NCBI RefSeq assembly: GCF_018070325.1
Contig: NZ_JAGPXY010000035.1
Coordinates: forward strand, 1 to 58,667
Reading direction: 5' to 3'
DNA from: Micromonospora sp. H61
Lineage (GTDB): Bacteria > Actinomycetota > Actinomycetes > Mycobacteriales > Micromonosporaceae
Length of the DNA stretch: 58,667 nt
The position numbers and the translations under genes were made by a program. Below the pieces are notes generated by a model. The model was not told the DNA's origin. It saw only the letters and a list, made by a program, of their open reading frames with translations, and made no database searches. Shown one piece after another: positions 34,798 to 43,430 of the stretch (positions are counted from its first letter, which is position 1; every line of letters starts with the position of its first letter).

Positions 34798-35949
34798 TCA
34801 TGACGGGCCGGCGGGTCGGCTCCGGCCCGCCGGTGCCGGGGTGCTGACCTCGCGTGGTTCGCCCGCGCCGACCCGGCGAGTCGGCCCGACCGCGACCCGG
34901 CGGCGCTGCCCCGCCACCACCTCCCGGGCCGGCTCGGGGCCGCCCGCCGGGACCGACCCGGACTCGCGGCGCCGCTCGGTGCTCTGCTCGGTGGTGCGGG
35001 CGGCGGAGACGGCGAGTCGGGCCACTCGGCGGCCGTCCAACGTGAGCACCCGCAGCAGCCAGCCGGCCGGCAGCTCGGCCGGATCGGGTGCGCCGACCTC
35101 GGCGGGCTCATCCGGCACCGGCACCTCGTCGCCGGTGACCGGGAGCCGGCCCAGCGCGGCCATGACGAACCCGCCCACCGTCTCGTACGGTCCGGCGGGT
35201 AGTGCCACCCCGGTCCGCTCCGCGAAGTCAGCGAGGTTGAGGCGGCCGTCCACCACGGCGGGCAGGCCGGCGTGCACCGGGTCCGGGGTGGCGTCGTACT
35301 CGTCGTGGATCTCGCCGATCAACTCCTCGATGAGGTCCTCCAGGGTGATGATCCCGGCCGTGCCGCCGTACTCGTCGACCACCACCGCGAGGTGCTGGCC
35401 CTCCCGGCGCATCTCGGTCAGCGCGGCGAGCACCCGTTTGCTGCCCGGGAGCCGCTTCACCTCGCGGGCCAACTCGCCGACGGTGACGCACGGGTCGGTG
35501 TCCGGGCGCAGCAGTACGTCACGGAGGTGCACGAAGCCGACCACGTCGTCGTGCGTGCCGTCGGTGACCGGATAACGGGTGTGCGTTTCGGCGCGGACCA
35601 GTCGGGCGGCTTCGACGATTGTCAGCCGCGCCGGGAGGAAGACCACCTCGGTACGCGGCATCATCACCTCGCGGATCAGACTGGCACCGGCCACCAGGAC
35701 CTCGTCGATGATCCGCCGCTCGTCCGGGTCGAGCACCGTGTTCGCCGCGACCAGGTCCCGCAGATCGGCCTCGGAGATGTGCTCCCGGCCGGCCGTCGGA
35801 CCGGTCCCGAGCAGATCGGTGACGAGTCGGGTGGCGCCATCCGCGGCGCGCACCAGCACCCGGGCGACGGCCCGGGCGAGCGGGCCAGGGTCGCGGCGGG
35901 GATGTGCCCGCGCGTGTCGCCGGAGCCCGGTACGGGCCGCTTCCCGCAT
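34798..35949 (-). CDS. CBS-domain CorC/HlyC-type protein lacking the DUF21 membrane domain
   Basis: This protein of about 383 residues has the core of hemolysin C/CorC proteins: ISEADLRDLV, DPDERRIIDEVL, VMMPRTEVVFL (first CBS), TRYPVTDGTHDDVVGFVHLRDVL (second CBS), VVVDEYGGTAGIITLEDLIEELIGEIHDEYD, then a CorC_HlyC domain and a Pro/Arg-rich tail. The N-terminus has no membrane spans. Only a short segment (PLARAVARVLVRAADGATRLV) resembles the end of DUF21, so it may be a cytoplasmic CorC-like form. ATG 35949 lies 7 nt after TACCAT, a leaderless pattern. The family is linked to Mg2+/Co2+ efflux or ion homeostasis. Confidence 0.88.
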   Translation of the reverse strand: MREAARTGLRRHARAHPRRDPGPLARAVARVLVRAADGATRLVTDLLGTGPTAGREHISEADLRDLVAANTVLDPDERRIIDEVLVAGASLIREVMMPRTEVVFLPARLTIVEAARLVRAETHTRYPVTDGTHDDVVGFVHLRDVLLRPDTDPCVTVGELAREVKRLPGSKRVLAALTEMRREGQHLAVVVDEYGGTAGIITLEDLIEELIGEIHDEYDATPDPVHAGLPAVVDGRLNLADFAERTGVALPAGPYETVGGFVMAALGRLPVTGDEVPVPDEPAEVGAPDPAELPAGWLLRVLTLDGRRVARLAVSAARTTEQSTERRRESGSVPAGGPEPAREVVAGQRRRVAVGPTRRVGAGEPREVSTPAPAGRSRPAGPS

Positions 35950-36021
35950 GACAGAGATGGTAGACACCGTGGGCCCACCACGCCGGGGATCACGCGGAGC
36001 GGCGGAGAGATGTTCGGCTCT

Positions 36022-36060
36022 GTTTAATCATGAGAGATTATGATGGAATGGGCTTGACGG
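36022..36060 (+). promoter_or_regulatory. AT-rich region upstream of galE
   Basis: This stretch is clearly richer in A and T than its surroundings and includes ATCAT...ATGAT and TAATC...GATTA inverted pairs, followed by TTGACG (36053-36058). It probably contains the galEK promoter or an operator, but no convincing -10 box at standard spacing was found. Confidence 0.35.
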
Positions 36061-36143
36061 TGGCGACGGCGAGAGCGCCGGCCACCGCCCTAGTGTGATC
36101 ACCGAGGGCCACGTCCCGGGCGGGCCAGGCAGGAGGCAACGAC

Positions 36144-37127
36144 GTGAAACTGCTCGTCACCGGGGGCGCCGGCTTCATCGGGAGCGTGGTGACCCGGATG
36201 CTGCTCGACGCCGGTCACCAGGTGGTCATCCTGGACGACCTGCGCACCGGCCACCGCGAAGCCCTCGCCCCGGACGCCACCCACGTGGAGGCGTCAATCC
36301 ACGACGCCGCCCAGGTCATCACCGCGGACGCCGGGTTCGACGGGGTGCTGCACTTCGCCGCCCTGATCGCCGCCGGCGAGTCGATGGTCAAGCCGGAGCT
36401 GTACTGGCAGAACAACACCATCGGCACGCTCGCCCTGATCGACGCGGTCCGGGCCGCCGGGGTGCCCCGGATGGTCTTCTCCTCCACCGCCGCCGTCTAC
36501 GGCAACCCCACCGAGCTGCCCATCACCGAGAACGCGGTAAAGGCACCCACCAACACGTACGGCGCCACCAAACTCGCCGTCGACATGGCACTCACCTCCG
36601 AGGCGATCGCGCACGGGCTGGCCGCCGTGTCGCTGCGCTATTTCAACGTGGCCGGCGCCCACCTCGACGGCGACATCACGCTCGGCGAGCGGCACGACCC
36701 GGAGACGCACCTGATCCCGATCGCGCTGGACGTCGCCGCCGGCCGGCGGGAGAAGCTCCAACTCTTCGGGGACGACTACCCCACTGTGGACGGCACCTGC
36801 GTCCGCGACTACATCCACGTCGCCGACCTGGCCCGCGCGCATCTGCTGGCGCTTGACGCGGCCACCGGCGGCCAGCACCGGATCTACAACCTGGGCAACG
36901 GCAACGGCTTCACCAACCGGCAGGTCGTCGACGTGGTCCGCGAGGTCACCGGGCACCAGCTGCCCGTCGAGGTCGCGCCGCGCCGGGAGGGCGACCCGGC
37001 CGAGTTGGTGGCGTCGTCCGCACTGGCCCGCGACGAGTTGGGCTGGGTGCCGCAGAAGCCGACCCTGCACGACATGGTCGGGGATGCCTGGGCGTTCTAC
37101 CGCACGCACATCCTGGGCCAGTCATGA
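36144..37127 (+). CDS. galE: UDP-glucose 4-epimerase
   Basis: This 327-residue SDR-fold enzyme interconverts UDP-glucose and UDP-galactose. It has the NAD-binding GGAGFIGS (residues 7-14), DDLRTGHREAL, the SSTAAVYGNP strand with the catalytic Ser, and TYGATK with the YxxxK dyad. The cofactor and UDP-sugar contacts LRYFNVAGAH and DGTCVRDYIHV are also clear. GTG 36144 follows AGGAGG. Its stop codon overlaps the galK start (ATGA). No galT is present nearby. Confidence 0.95.
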   Translation: MKLLVTGGAGFIGSVVTRMLLDAGHQVVILDDLRTGHREALAPDATHVEASIHDAAQVITADAGFDGVLHFAALIAAGESMVKPELYWQNNTIGTLALIDAVRAAGVPRMVFSSTAAVYGNPTELPITENAVKAPTNTYGATKLAVDMALTSEAIAHGLAAVSLRYFNVAGAHLDGDITLGERHDPETHLIPIALDVAAGRREKLQLFGDDYPTVDGTCVRDYIHVADLARAHLLALDAATGGQHRIYNLGNGNGFTNRQVVDVVREVTGHQLPVEVAPRREGDPAELVASSALARDELGWVPQKPTLHDMVGDAWAFYRTHILGQS

Positions 37128-38296
37128 CCCACCCGAGCAGTGACGTCGCCGAGCGGGCCGCGGCCGGCTTCTCCGCGCAGTTCGGTGCCGAGGCTGCCGG
37201 CCGGTGGGCAGCCCCGGGCCGGGTCAACCTGATCGGTGAGCACACCGACTACAACGAAGGCTTCGTGCTGCCGTTCGCCCTGCCGATGCGCACCGTCGTA
37301 GCGGCCGACCGGCAGGACGGGGAGCACTGGACGGTCTGGTCCGAGCTGTCCGGCGAGGCGATCACCTTCGGCGCGGACGACGTCGCCGAGGCGGGTCGAG
37401 TCACCGGCTGGGGCGCGTACGTCGCGGGTGTGGTCTGGGCGTTGCGCGAGGCCGGTCACCCGGTGCCGGGCGCCCGGCTGGCGATCGCCTCCGACGTGCC
37501 GCTGGGCGCCGGGCTCTCCTCCTCGGCCGCGCTGGAGTCGGCAGTGCTGGCTGCCCTGCTCGACCTCGGCGGGCTGAAGCTCGCCCCGGAACTGCAGCCG
37601 CGGCTGGCGCAACGGGCGGAGAACGTCTACGTGGGCGCGCCGACCGGCATCATGGACCAGTCGGCCGCGATCCGTTGCCGCGCTGGGCACGCCCTCTTCC
37701 TGGACTGCCGCGACGAGTCGGTCGAGCACATCCCGTTCGACCTGGACGCCGACGGGCTGGCTGTGCTGGTCATCGACAGCCGGGCGCCGCACCGCCACGC
37801 CGACGGGGAGTACGCGGCCCGCCGTCGCTCCTGCGAGGCCGGGGCCAGCGCGCTCGGCGTTGCCGCCCTGCGCGACGTGGGCGTCGACCAGCTCGACGTC
37901 GCACTGGCGCGGCTCGACGACGAGGAGACCCGGCGACGGGTCCGGCACGTGGTGACCGAGGACCAGCGTGTCCTGGACACTGTGGCACTGCTGCGCGCCG
38001 CCCGGGTCCGCGACATCGGCCCGCTGCTGACCGCCTCCCACGTCTCGATGCGCGACGACTTCGAGATCACCGTGCCGGAGATCGACACCGCGGTCGAGGC
38101 AGCGTTGGCGGCCGGTGCGCTGGGCGCGCGGATGACCGGCGGCGGCTTCGGCGGCTGTGTGCTCGCGCTGATCGAGGCCGGAAGTGCCGACGCGGTAGCG
38201 GCCGCCGTGACCGACGCGTACGCGCAACGAGGTTTCACCGCCCCCGGCACCGTGACGGTCCTCCCCTCCCCCGGCGCCACCCGCCTGCTGCCCTAA
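37124..38296 (+). CDS. galK: galactokinase
   Basis: This 390-residue GHMP kinase phosphorylates galactose at C1. The three family motifs are visible: GRVNLIGEHTDYNEGFVLPFALP near the N-terminus, VPLGAGLSSSAALESAVL (the ATP-binding loop), and MTGGGFGGCVLAL near the C-terminus. YVGAPTGIMDQSA carries the catalytic Asp. Translation is coupled to galE by a 4-nt overlap. The Leloir pathway also needs GalT, which is not in the window. Confidence 0.95.
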   Translation: MTHPSSDVAERAAAGFSAQFGAEAAGRWAAPGRVNLIGEHTDYNEGFVLPFALPMRTVVAADRQDGEHWTVWSELSGEAITFGADDVAEAGRVTGWGAYVAGVVWALREAGHPVPGARLAIASDVPLGAGLSSSAALESAVLAALLDLGGLKLAPELQPRLAQRAENVYVGAPTGIMDQSAAIRCRAGHALFLDCRDESVEHIPFDLDADGLAVLVIDSRAPHRHADGEYAARRRSCEAGASALGVAALRDVGVDQLDVALARLDDEETRRRVRHVVTEDQRVLDTVALLRAARVRDIGPLLTASHVSMRDDFEITVPEIDTAVEAALAAGALGARMTGGGFGGCVLALIEAGSADAVAAAVTDAYAQRGFTAPGTVTVLPSPGATRLLP

Positions 38297-38350
38297 CCCC
38301 ACCCGAGCCGGTGCGGGGTGAGTTAGGGCTGTTCGGCGGGAGAGGCCCCT

Positions 38351-38436
38351 GCCGCGCCGATCTTGCAGTTTCCGTTGTCGACATGGGTTGGTGTGCCCCT
38401 TATGCCGGGGCAGAAAGTGCAAGATCGCGGGGCAGG
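38351..38436. repeat. interspersed hairpin repeat, copy 2 (probable galK/cysN terminator)
   Basis: This is about 80 percent identical by eye to the element at 15901-15985, including the CCGCGCCGATCTTGCAGTTT start and the AAGTGCAAGATCGCGG end. The ends pair to form a stem of about 20 bp with mismatches. It lies between the convergent galK and cysN genes, where a bidirectional terminator is expected. Confidence 0.85.
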
Positions 38437-38438
38437 GG

Positions 38439-39767
38439 TTAGGTGGCTTCGACGATCATGGCGGCGCCTACCGTGCGGTTGGTCGCCTCGTCGATGATGA
38501 CGAAGCCGCCGGTGGTGCGGTTACGGCGGTACTCGTCGGCCAGCAGCGGCACCGTCGTGCGCAGTCGCACCCGGCCGATCTCGTTGAGCCGCAGTTCGTC
38601 GGCGGACTCGTCCCGGTGCAGGGAGTTGATGTCCAGCCGGTAGTGCAGCCCGCGCACGATCGCCCGGGCCGACCGGGTGGTGTGCTTGATCGCGTACCGG
38701 CCGCCGACCCGCAGCGGGGCCGTCTCGTCCATCCAGCAGACCATCGCCTCGATGTCCTGGGCCACCGCCGGCGCGTTGTTCGGCCGGCAGATCAGGTCAC
38801 CCCGCGAGATGTCGATCTCGTCGGCCAGTCGTACCGTCACCGACATCGGCGGGAACGCCTCCGGGACCGGCCCGTCGGCGGTCTCCACGGCGGCGATCCG
38901 GCTGGTGAAGCCGGAGGGCAGCACCATCACCTCGTCGCCCGGCTTCAGCACGCCGGAGGCGACCTGGCCGGCGTAGCCGCGGTAGTCGGTGACAGTGGTG
39001 GACTGCGGACGGATCACGTACTGCACCGGGAACCGGACGTCGACCAGGTTGCGGTCGCTGGCGATGTGCACCCGCTCCAGGTGGTGCAGCAGCGACGGGC
39101 CCTCGTACCACTGCATGTTGTCCGACCGGGTGACGATGTTGTCGCCGCGCAACGCGGAGACCGGCACCACTGTCAGGTCCGGTACGTCGAGCTTCGCCGC
39201 GAACGCTGTGAACTCGTCGGCGATCCGCTCGTAGACCTCCTGCGACCAGTCGACCAGGTCCATCTTGTTGACACAGAGGACCAGGTGCGGCACCCGCAGC
39301 AGGGAGCAGAGGAACGCGTGCCGACGGGACTGCTCGACGAGGCCCTTGCGCGCGTCCACCAGGATCAGCGCCAGGTCCGCTGTCGATGCGCCGGTGACCA
39401 TGTTGCGGGTGTACTGGGTGTGGCCCGGGGTGTCGGCGATGATGAACTTGCGCCGGGGGGTGGCGAAGTACCGGTACGCCACGTCGATGGTGATGCCCTG
39501 CTCCCGCTCGGCCCGCAGACCGTCGGTGAGCAACGCCAGGTTGGTGTATTCGTCACCGCGGGCCGCGCTGACCGCCTCCACGGCGGCCAACTGGTCGGTG
39601 AAGAGCGACTTGGTGTCGTAGAGCAGCCGCCCGATCAGGGTCGACTTCCCGTCGTCCACGCTGCCGGCGGTGGCGAACCGCAGCAGGTCCATCGGCCGGG
39701 CCTCCGGCCCGGCCCCGGTAACAGCCCGTGCCTCCGCGCTCGCGGCGGCCACGATCTCGGTGCTCAT
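38439..39767 (-). CDS. cysN: sulfate adenylyltransferase subunit 1 (CysN)
   Basis: This 442-residue GTPase subunit couples GTP hydrolysis to sulfate activation to adenosine phosphosulfate. It has the EF-Tu-like motifs GSVDDGKST (G1), ADTPGHTQY (G3) and NKMD (G4), and domains II and III behind them. The length fits CysN alone; no APS kinase (CysC) domain is fused at the C-terminus. Its ATG overlaps the cysD stop codon (TGATG). Confidence 0.96.
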   Translation of the reverse strand: MSTEIVAAASAEARAVTGAGPEARPMDLLRFATAGSVDDGKSTLIGRLLYDTKSLFTDQLAAVEAVSAARGDEYTNLALLTDGLRAEREQGITIDVAYRYFATPRRKFIIADTPGHTQYTRNMVTGASTADLALILVDARKGLVEQSRRHAFLCSLLRVPHLVLCVNKMDLVDWSQEVYERIADEFTAFAAKLDVPDLTVVPVSALRGDNIVTRSDNMQWYEGPSLLHHLERVHIASDRNLVDVRFPVQYVIRPQSTTVTDYRGYAGQVASGVLKPGDEVMVLPSGFTSRIAAVETADGPVPEAFPPMSVTVRLADEIDISRGDLICRPNNAPAVAQDIEAMVCWMDETAPLRVGGRYAIKHTTRSARAIVRGLHYRLDINSLHRDESADELRLNEIGRVRLRTTVPLLADEYRRNRTTGGFVIIDEATNRTVGAAMIVEAT

Positions 39768-40678
39768 CAGAAGTAGCCCTCCCGCTTGCGGTCCTCCATG
39801 GCGGCCTCGCTGACCCGATCGTCACCACGGGTGGCGCCGCGCTCGGTGATCCGGGTGGCCGCCACCTCCTCGATGACCTTCTCCACGGTGTCCGCCTCGG
39901 AACGGACCGCGGCGGTGCAGGAGGCGTCGCCGACGGTGCGGTAGCGCACCTGCGCCTTGAACCGCTCCTCACCCGCGCGGGGGCGGAAGAACTCGTTGAC
40001 GGCGTAGAACATGCCGTCCCGCTCGATCACCTCACGCTCGTGCGCGTAGTAGATCGACGGCAGCGGGATGCGTTCCCGGGCGATGTAGTGCCACACGTCC
40101 AGCTCGGTCCAGTTGGACAGCGGGAAGACTCGGATCGACTCGCCCGGGTGGTGCCGGCCGTTGTAGAGCGACCACAGCTCCGGCCGCTGGTTCTTCGGGT
40201 CCCACTGACCGAACTCGTCGCGGAAGCTGAACACCCGCTCTTTCGCCCGGGCCTTCTCCTCGTCCCGGCGGGCGCCTCCGAACAGCGCGTCGAAGCGGTG
40301 CTTCTCCACCGCGTCCAGCAGGACCGGTGTCTGGATCCGGTTGCGCATGCCGTCACCGGACTCCCGGACCATGCCGCTGGCCAGGGCCTCCGGCACGCTC
40401 GCCACCACGAGTTGCAACCCCAGCTCGGCGACCCGTTGGTCGCGGTATTCCAGGACCTCGGGGAAGTTGTGCCCGGTGTCGACGTGCATCACCGGGAAGG
40501 GGACGTTGGCCGGGGCGAACGCCTTCTGCGCGAGCCGCAGCATGACGATCGAGTCCTTGCCACCGGAGAAGAGCATCACCGGGCGTTCCATCTCGGCGAC
40601 CACCTCGCGCATCACGAAGATGCTCTCCGCTTCCAAGGCGTCCAGGTGGGAGACCTGGTACGCCGCGGGGGTGGTCAT
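39767..40678 (-). CDS. cysD: sulfate adenylyltransferase subunit 2 (CysD)
   Basis: This 303-residue catalytic subunit forms APS from ATP and sulfate. It has the PP-motif SGGKDSIVML (about residues 38-47), PVMHVDTGHNFPEVLEYRD, the basic GGARRDEEKARAKERVFSFRDEFGQWDPKNQRPELW stretch and SNWTELDVWHYI. ATG 40678 is chosen; the longer frame adds a non-homologous head. A TTGACA (40738-40733) lies upstream. It is followed directly by cysN and preceded by cysQ on the same strand. Confidence 0.95.
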   Translation of the reverse strand: MTTPAAYQVSHLDALEAESIFVMREVVAEMERPVMLFSGGKDSIVMLRLAQKAFAPANVPFPVMHVDTGHNFPEVLEYRDQRVAELGLQLVVASVPEALASGMVRESGDGMRNRIQTPVLLDAVEKHRFDALFGGARRDEEKARAKERVFSFRDEFGQWDPKNQRPELWSLYNGRHHPGESIRVFPLSNWTELDVWHYIARERIPLPSIYYAHEREVIERDGMFYAVNEFFRPRAGEERFKAQVRYRTVGDASCTAAVRSEADTVEKVIEEVAATRITERGATRGDDRVSEAAMEDRKREGYF

Positions 40679-40753
40679 GACAGCGACTCGATTCGCTCGC
40701 TCATCCGATTTCCAGACCTTTCCGGTCGGGCATGTCAAGAAAGTTTGCTCAGG

Positions 40754-41584
40754 CTACCCGGAATGTTTCTGCAGCGCTGCAAGCAACCGGGTGGCGAGAT
40801 CCTTGCGGCAGACCAGGAGGTCGGGCAGCCGCGGATCCGCCTCGTTGTATTTCAGCGCAGAACCGTCGATCCGGGAAGCGTGCAGTCCGGTGGCCGTCGC
40901 CACAGCGATCGGGGCCGCCGAGTCCCACTCGTACTGCCCACCTGCGTGGATGTACGCGTCCACCTCGCCGGTGACCACTGCGGCGATTTTCGCTCCGGCC
41001 GAGCCCATCGGCACCAGGTGCGCCCCGACGTCCTCGGCCAGATCGGTCAGGAAGACCGGCGGTCGGCTCCGGCTCGCGGCCAGGCGGATCTTCCGCTCGC
41101 CGGCTGTCGCCGCCTCCACAGTCATCGGCGGGTACGCCGGCGGGTAGTCAGTGCCCAGCACCCGGTGCTGCGCCGGCAGCCCCACCGCCCCGGCGACCAG
41201 CCCGTGCGGGCTCGGCGCGTTGCGCGCCCAGAGCGCCACGTGCACAGCCCAGTCCGAGCGGCCCTCCTCGGAGAACTCCCGGGTGCCGTCCAACGGGTCG
41301 ACGATCCACACCCGGTCCGCGTTCAGCCGTGACACCGCTCCGGTGTTCACCTCCGCGGCCCAGGCCAACCGCGACCCCTCGTCCTCCTCGGAGAGCACCG
41401 CGTCACCCGGACGCCACTTTGCCAACTCCGTGCGGATCAGGTCGTGCGACACCTTGTCCCCGGCCGACTTCAGCGCACCGGCGTCGGCGAAACCCATCTC
41501 CGTGCGCAGGTCGAGCAGCGCCTGCCCGGCCCGGGACGCCAACCATCGGGCAAACGCGCCATCGATCATCGGAGGACTGCTCAT
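40754..41584 (-). CDS. cysQ: 3'(2'),5'-bisphosphate nucleotidase (CysQ-like)
   Basis: This inositol-monophosphatase-fold enzyme of 276 residues removes the phosphate from PAP, a by-product of sulfation and sulfate reduction. Metal-binding motifs are SEEDEG (about residue 68), WIVDPLDGTREFSE (about 92) and YEWDSAAPIAV near the C-terminus. ATG 41584 has GGGAG upstream. It precedes cysD by 75 bp on the same strand, supporting a sulfur-assimilation role. Confidence 0.92.
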   Translation of the reverse strand: MSSPPMIDGAFARWLASRAGQALLDLRTEMGFADAGALKSAGDKVSHDLIRTELAKWRPGDAVLSEEDEGSRLAWAAEVNTGAVSRLNADRVWIVDPLDGTREFSEEGRSDWAVHVALWARNAPSPHGLVAGAVGLPAQHRVLGTDYPPAYPPMTVEAATAGERKIRLAASRSRPPVFLTDLAEDVGAHLVPMGSAGAKIAAVVTGEVDAYIHAGGQYEWDSAAPIAVATATGLHASRIDGSALKYNEADPRLPDLLVCRKDLATRLLAALQKHSG

Positions 41585-41716
41585 CTGTCCGCTCCCGTCG
41601 CCTCGCCACGCTGCCCGCACGGGCCGATCCGCCGCGACTCGCGTCGCCGGTCGCGGCACGCTGAAAGGCGCAGACTACCGGCCCGCCGTTTCCGATTCGG
41701 CTACGCCCCGCCCGGC

Positions 41717-42307
41717 TCAGCCGCCGTGGTAGAGGTTCTGGGTCGGCTCCACGCCCTTGATGATCACCGACTCCACCACGTCGGCGGCCCGGTCCACCAG
41801 GAAATCCAACTCCTTGCGCTCGGCCGCGCCAAAATCCGACAGCACATAGTCCGCCGGATCCTGCCGCCCCGGCGGTCGGCCGACGCCGAACCGCACCCGG
41901 GCGTAGTCCTTGGTCCCCAACGACTTCGACATCGAACGCAGGCCGTTGTGCCCGCCCTCGCCGCCGCCGAACTTGACCCGCACCTGGCCGAAGCCGATGT
42001 CCAGCTCGTCATGCACCGCGATCACCTGTGTCGTCGGCACCTTGTAGAACTGTGCCAACGCCGCGACCGGCCCGCCGGAGAGGTTCATGTACGTCAGTGG
42101 TTTGACCAGCACCAGCTTCGGCCCACCGAACCCCAGCCGCGCCTCGGCCACCTCGGCCACCGCTCGCTTGTGCCGGCCGAAACGCGCACTCACCCGCCCG
42201 GCCAGCAGCTCGGCCACCATGAACCCGACGTTGTGCCGGTTGCCGGCGTACTCCCGACCCGGGTTGCCCAGGCCGACCACCAGCCACGGCCCCGTCTCGT
42301 CCGTCAC
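41717..42307 (-). CDS. pth: peptidyl-tRNA hydrolase
   Basis: This 196-residue enzyme recycles peptidyl-tRNA released from ribosomes. Family motifs are WLVVGLGNPGREYAGNRHNVGF with the catalytic His, KPLTYMNLSGGPV, HDELDIGFGQVRVKFGGGEGGHNGLRS and YARVRFGVGRPPGRQDPADYVL. GTG 42307 is preceded by AAGGGA; the longer frame runs through an intergenic hairpin and is rejected. It follows rplY in the common actinobacterial order. Confidence 0.96.
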   Translation of the reverse strand: MTDETGPWLVVGLGNPGREYAGNRHNVGFMVAELLAGRVSARFGRHKRAVAEVAEARLGFGGPKLVLVKPLTYMNLSGGPVAALAQFYKVPTTQVIAVHDELDIGFGQVRVKFGGGEGGHNGLRSMSKSLGTKDYARVRFGVGRPPGRQDPADYVLSDFGAAERKELDFLVDRAADVVESVIIKGVEPTQNLYHGG

Positions 42308-42350
42308 GACCCGTCCCTTCCGACGCCCATCCCACCGACTCCCGATATGC

Positions 42351-42386
42351 CGACAGGCGCCCCCGAACATCCGGGGACGCCTGTCG
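42351..42386 (-). terminator. hairpin between rplY and pth
   Basis: CGACAGGCG-c-CCCCG (42351-42365) pairs with CGGGG-a-CGCCTGTCG (42372-42386) with one mismatch and a 6-nt loop. It is placed just after the rplY stop codon and before the pth start, so it probably ends rplY transcripts. Confidence 0.7.
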
Positions 42387-42401
42387 CACAGTACGAACCG
42401 A

Positions 42402-43097
42402 TCAGGCCTCGGTGCGCGCCTCGGTCGTCTCGGCGCCCTCGGCCGGGGCGGCGTCCGCGCCCTCGGAGCCCTCGGTGGTCTCGCCGACCTCGGCCTCGGC
42501 CTCGTCGGTGGCAACCTCGACCTCGGGCAGCGTCGCCTCGAGCTGCTCGGCGGTCGGGGCGGCGGTGATCGACGCGACGGTCAGCTCCGAGTCGACGGCC
42601 AGCTCGACGCCGGTCGGCAGCTCGACATCGCCGGCGGTCACCAGGGTGCCCGCCTCCAGGCCCTCGATCGACGCCTCGAGGTGGTCCGGATCCTTGGTGG
42701 CGTCCGCGGTCACCGAGAGGGTGTCGTGGTCGTGCACGATCAGGGTGTCCCGGGCGGCCTCGCCGGTCAGCTGGACCGGGACCTCGACGGTGACCTTCTC
42801 GCCCCGGCGGACCAGGATCAGGTCGACGTGCTCGAAGGTGTCGCGGATCGGGTCACGCTGGATCGCCTTCGGCAGCGCCAGCACCTGGGTGCCGTCGGCG
42901 ATGTCGATCGCGAAGAGCTGGTTGGCACCGCCCTTGCGGATCGCGGCGGCGAACTCCCGCGACGGCAGCGCGATGTGCTTGGGCTTCTCGCCGTGGCCGT
43001 ACAGCACGGCGGGCACCTTGCCGGCCCGGCGGGTACGGCGGGCACCACCCTTGCCGAACTCGGTACGGGGCTCGGCGCTGATCTTTACCTCGGACAC
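42402..43097 (-). CDS. rplY: 50S ribosomal protein L25/general stress protein Ctc
   Basis: This 231-residue, two-domain L25 (TL5/Ctc type) binds 5S rRNA. The N-terminal domain starts EVKISAEPRTEFGKGGARRTRRAGKVPAVLYGHGEKPKHI; the C-terminal domain has VELPTGVELAVDSEL. An acidic tail rich in Glu, Ala and Thr (about 45 residues) follows, as in many actinomycetes. GTG 43097 has AGGAG 7 nt upstream. Confidence 0.95.
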   Translation of the reverse strand: MSEVKISAEPRTEFGKGGARRTRRAGKVPAVLYGHGEKPKHIALPSREFAAAIRKGGANQLFAIDIADGTQVLALPKAIQRDPIRDTFEHVDLILVRRGEKVTVEVPVQLTGEAARDTLIVHDHDTLSVTADATKDPDHLEASIEGLEAGTLVTAGDVELPTGVELAVDSELTVASITAAPTAEQLEATLPEVEVATDEAEAEVGETTEGSEGADAAPAEGAETTEARTEA

Positions 43098-43361
43098 GGG
43101 GAAACTCCTGATGCTTTTCGCTGCGGCGGCTTGTCGTCTAACGGTGCTGGGGCGAGGGGCTCGCTGGGGCTCATGCGTCATGAACGACTGCCCGGAGCAC
43201 CGCGTCGATGACGGTGCCTCCGTGCGGCGCTTTTCAGCGGCCCGCCGGGCACCCTCGCCGTGGCAACCGCACCAGTCTACCCGAGCTGTTTCCAGGGTTT
43301 CCGGCAGTCCCCGATCACGGCTCAAGACCGGCGCGTCGGTGGTGCTCCCACCAGCGTGCCG
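43098..43361. other. rplY upstream region
   Basis: The 333-bp gap between rplY and prs holds the prs terminator at its right-hand part (43362-43424) and the rplY promoter somewhere near 43100-43200. I see no gene in it and could not pick a convincing promoter. Confidence 0.4.
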
Positions 43362-43424
43362 GCCCCGTTTCCACCAGTTTGCCAGCCCCGCGCCCGCCAG
43401 CGTGTCGACTGGCGGAAACGGGGC
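43362..43424 (-). terminator. hairpin terminator of prs
   Basis: GCCCCGTTTCC (43362-43372) pairs with GGAAACGGGGC (43414-43424), continued inward by CCAGT/ACTGG after one mismatch. It lies directly after the prs stop codon on the minus strand. Confidence 0.7.
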
Positions 43425-43430
43425 TCAGGG

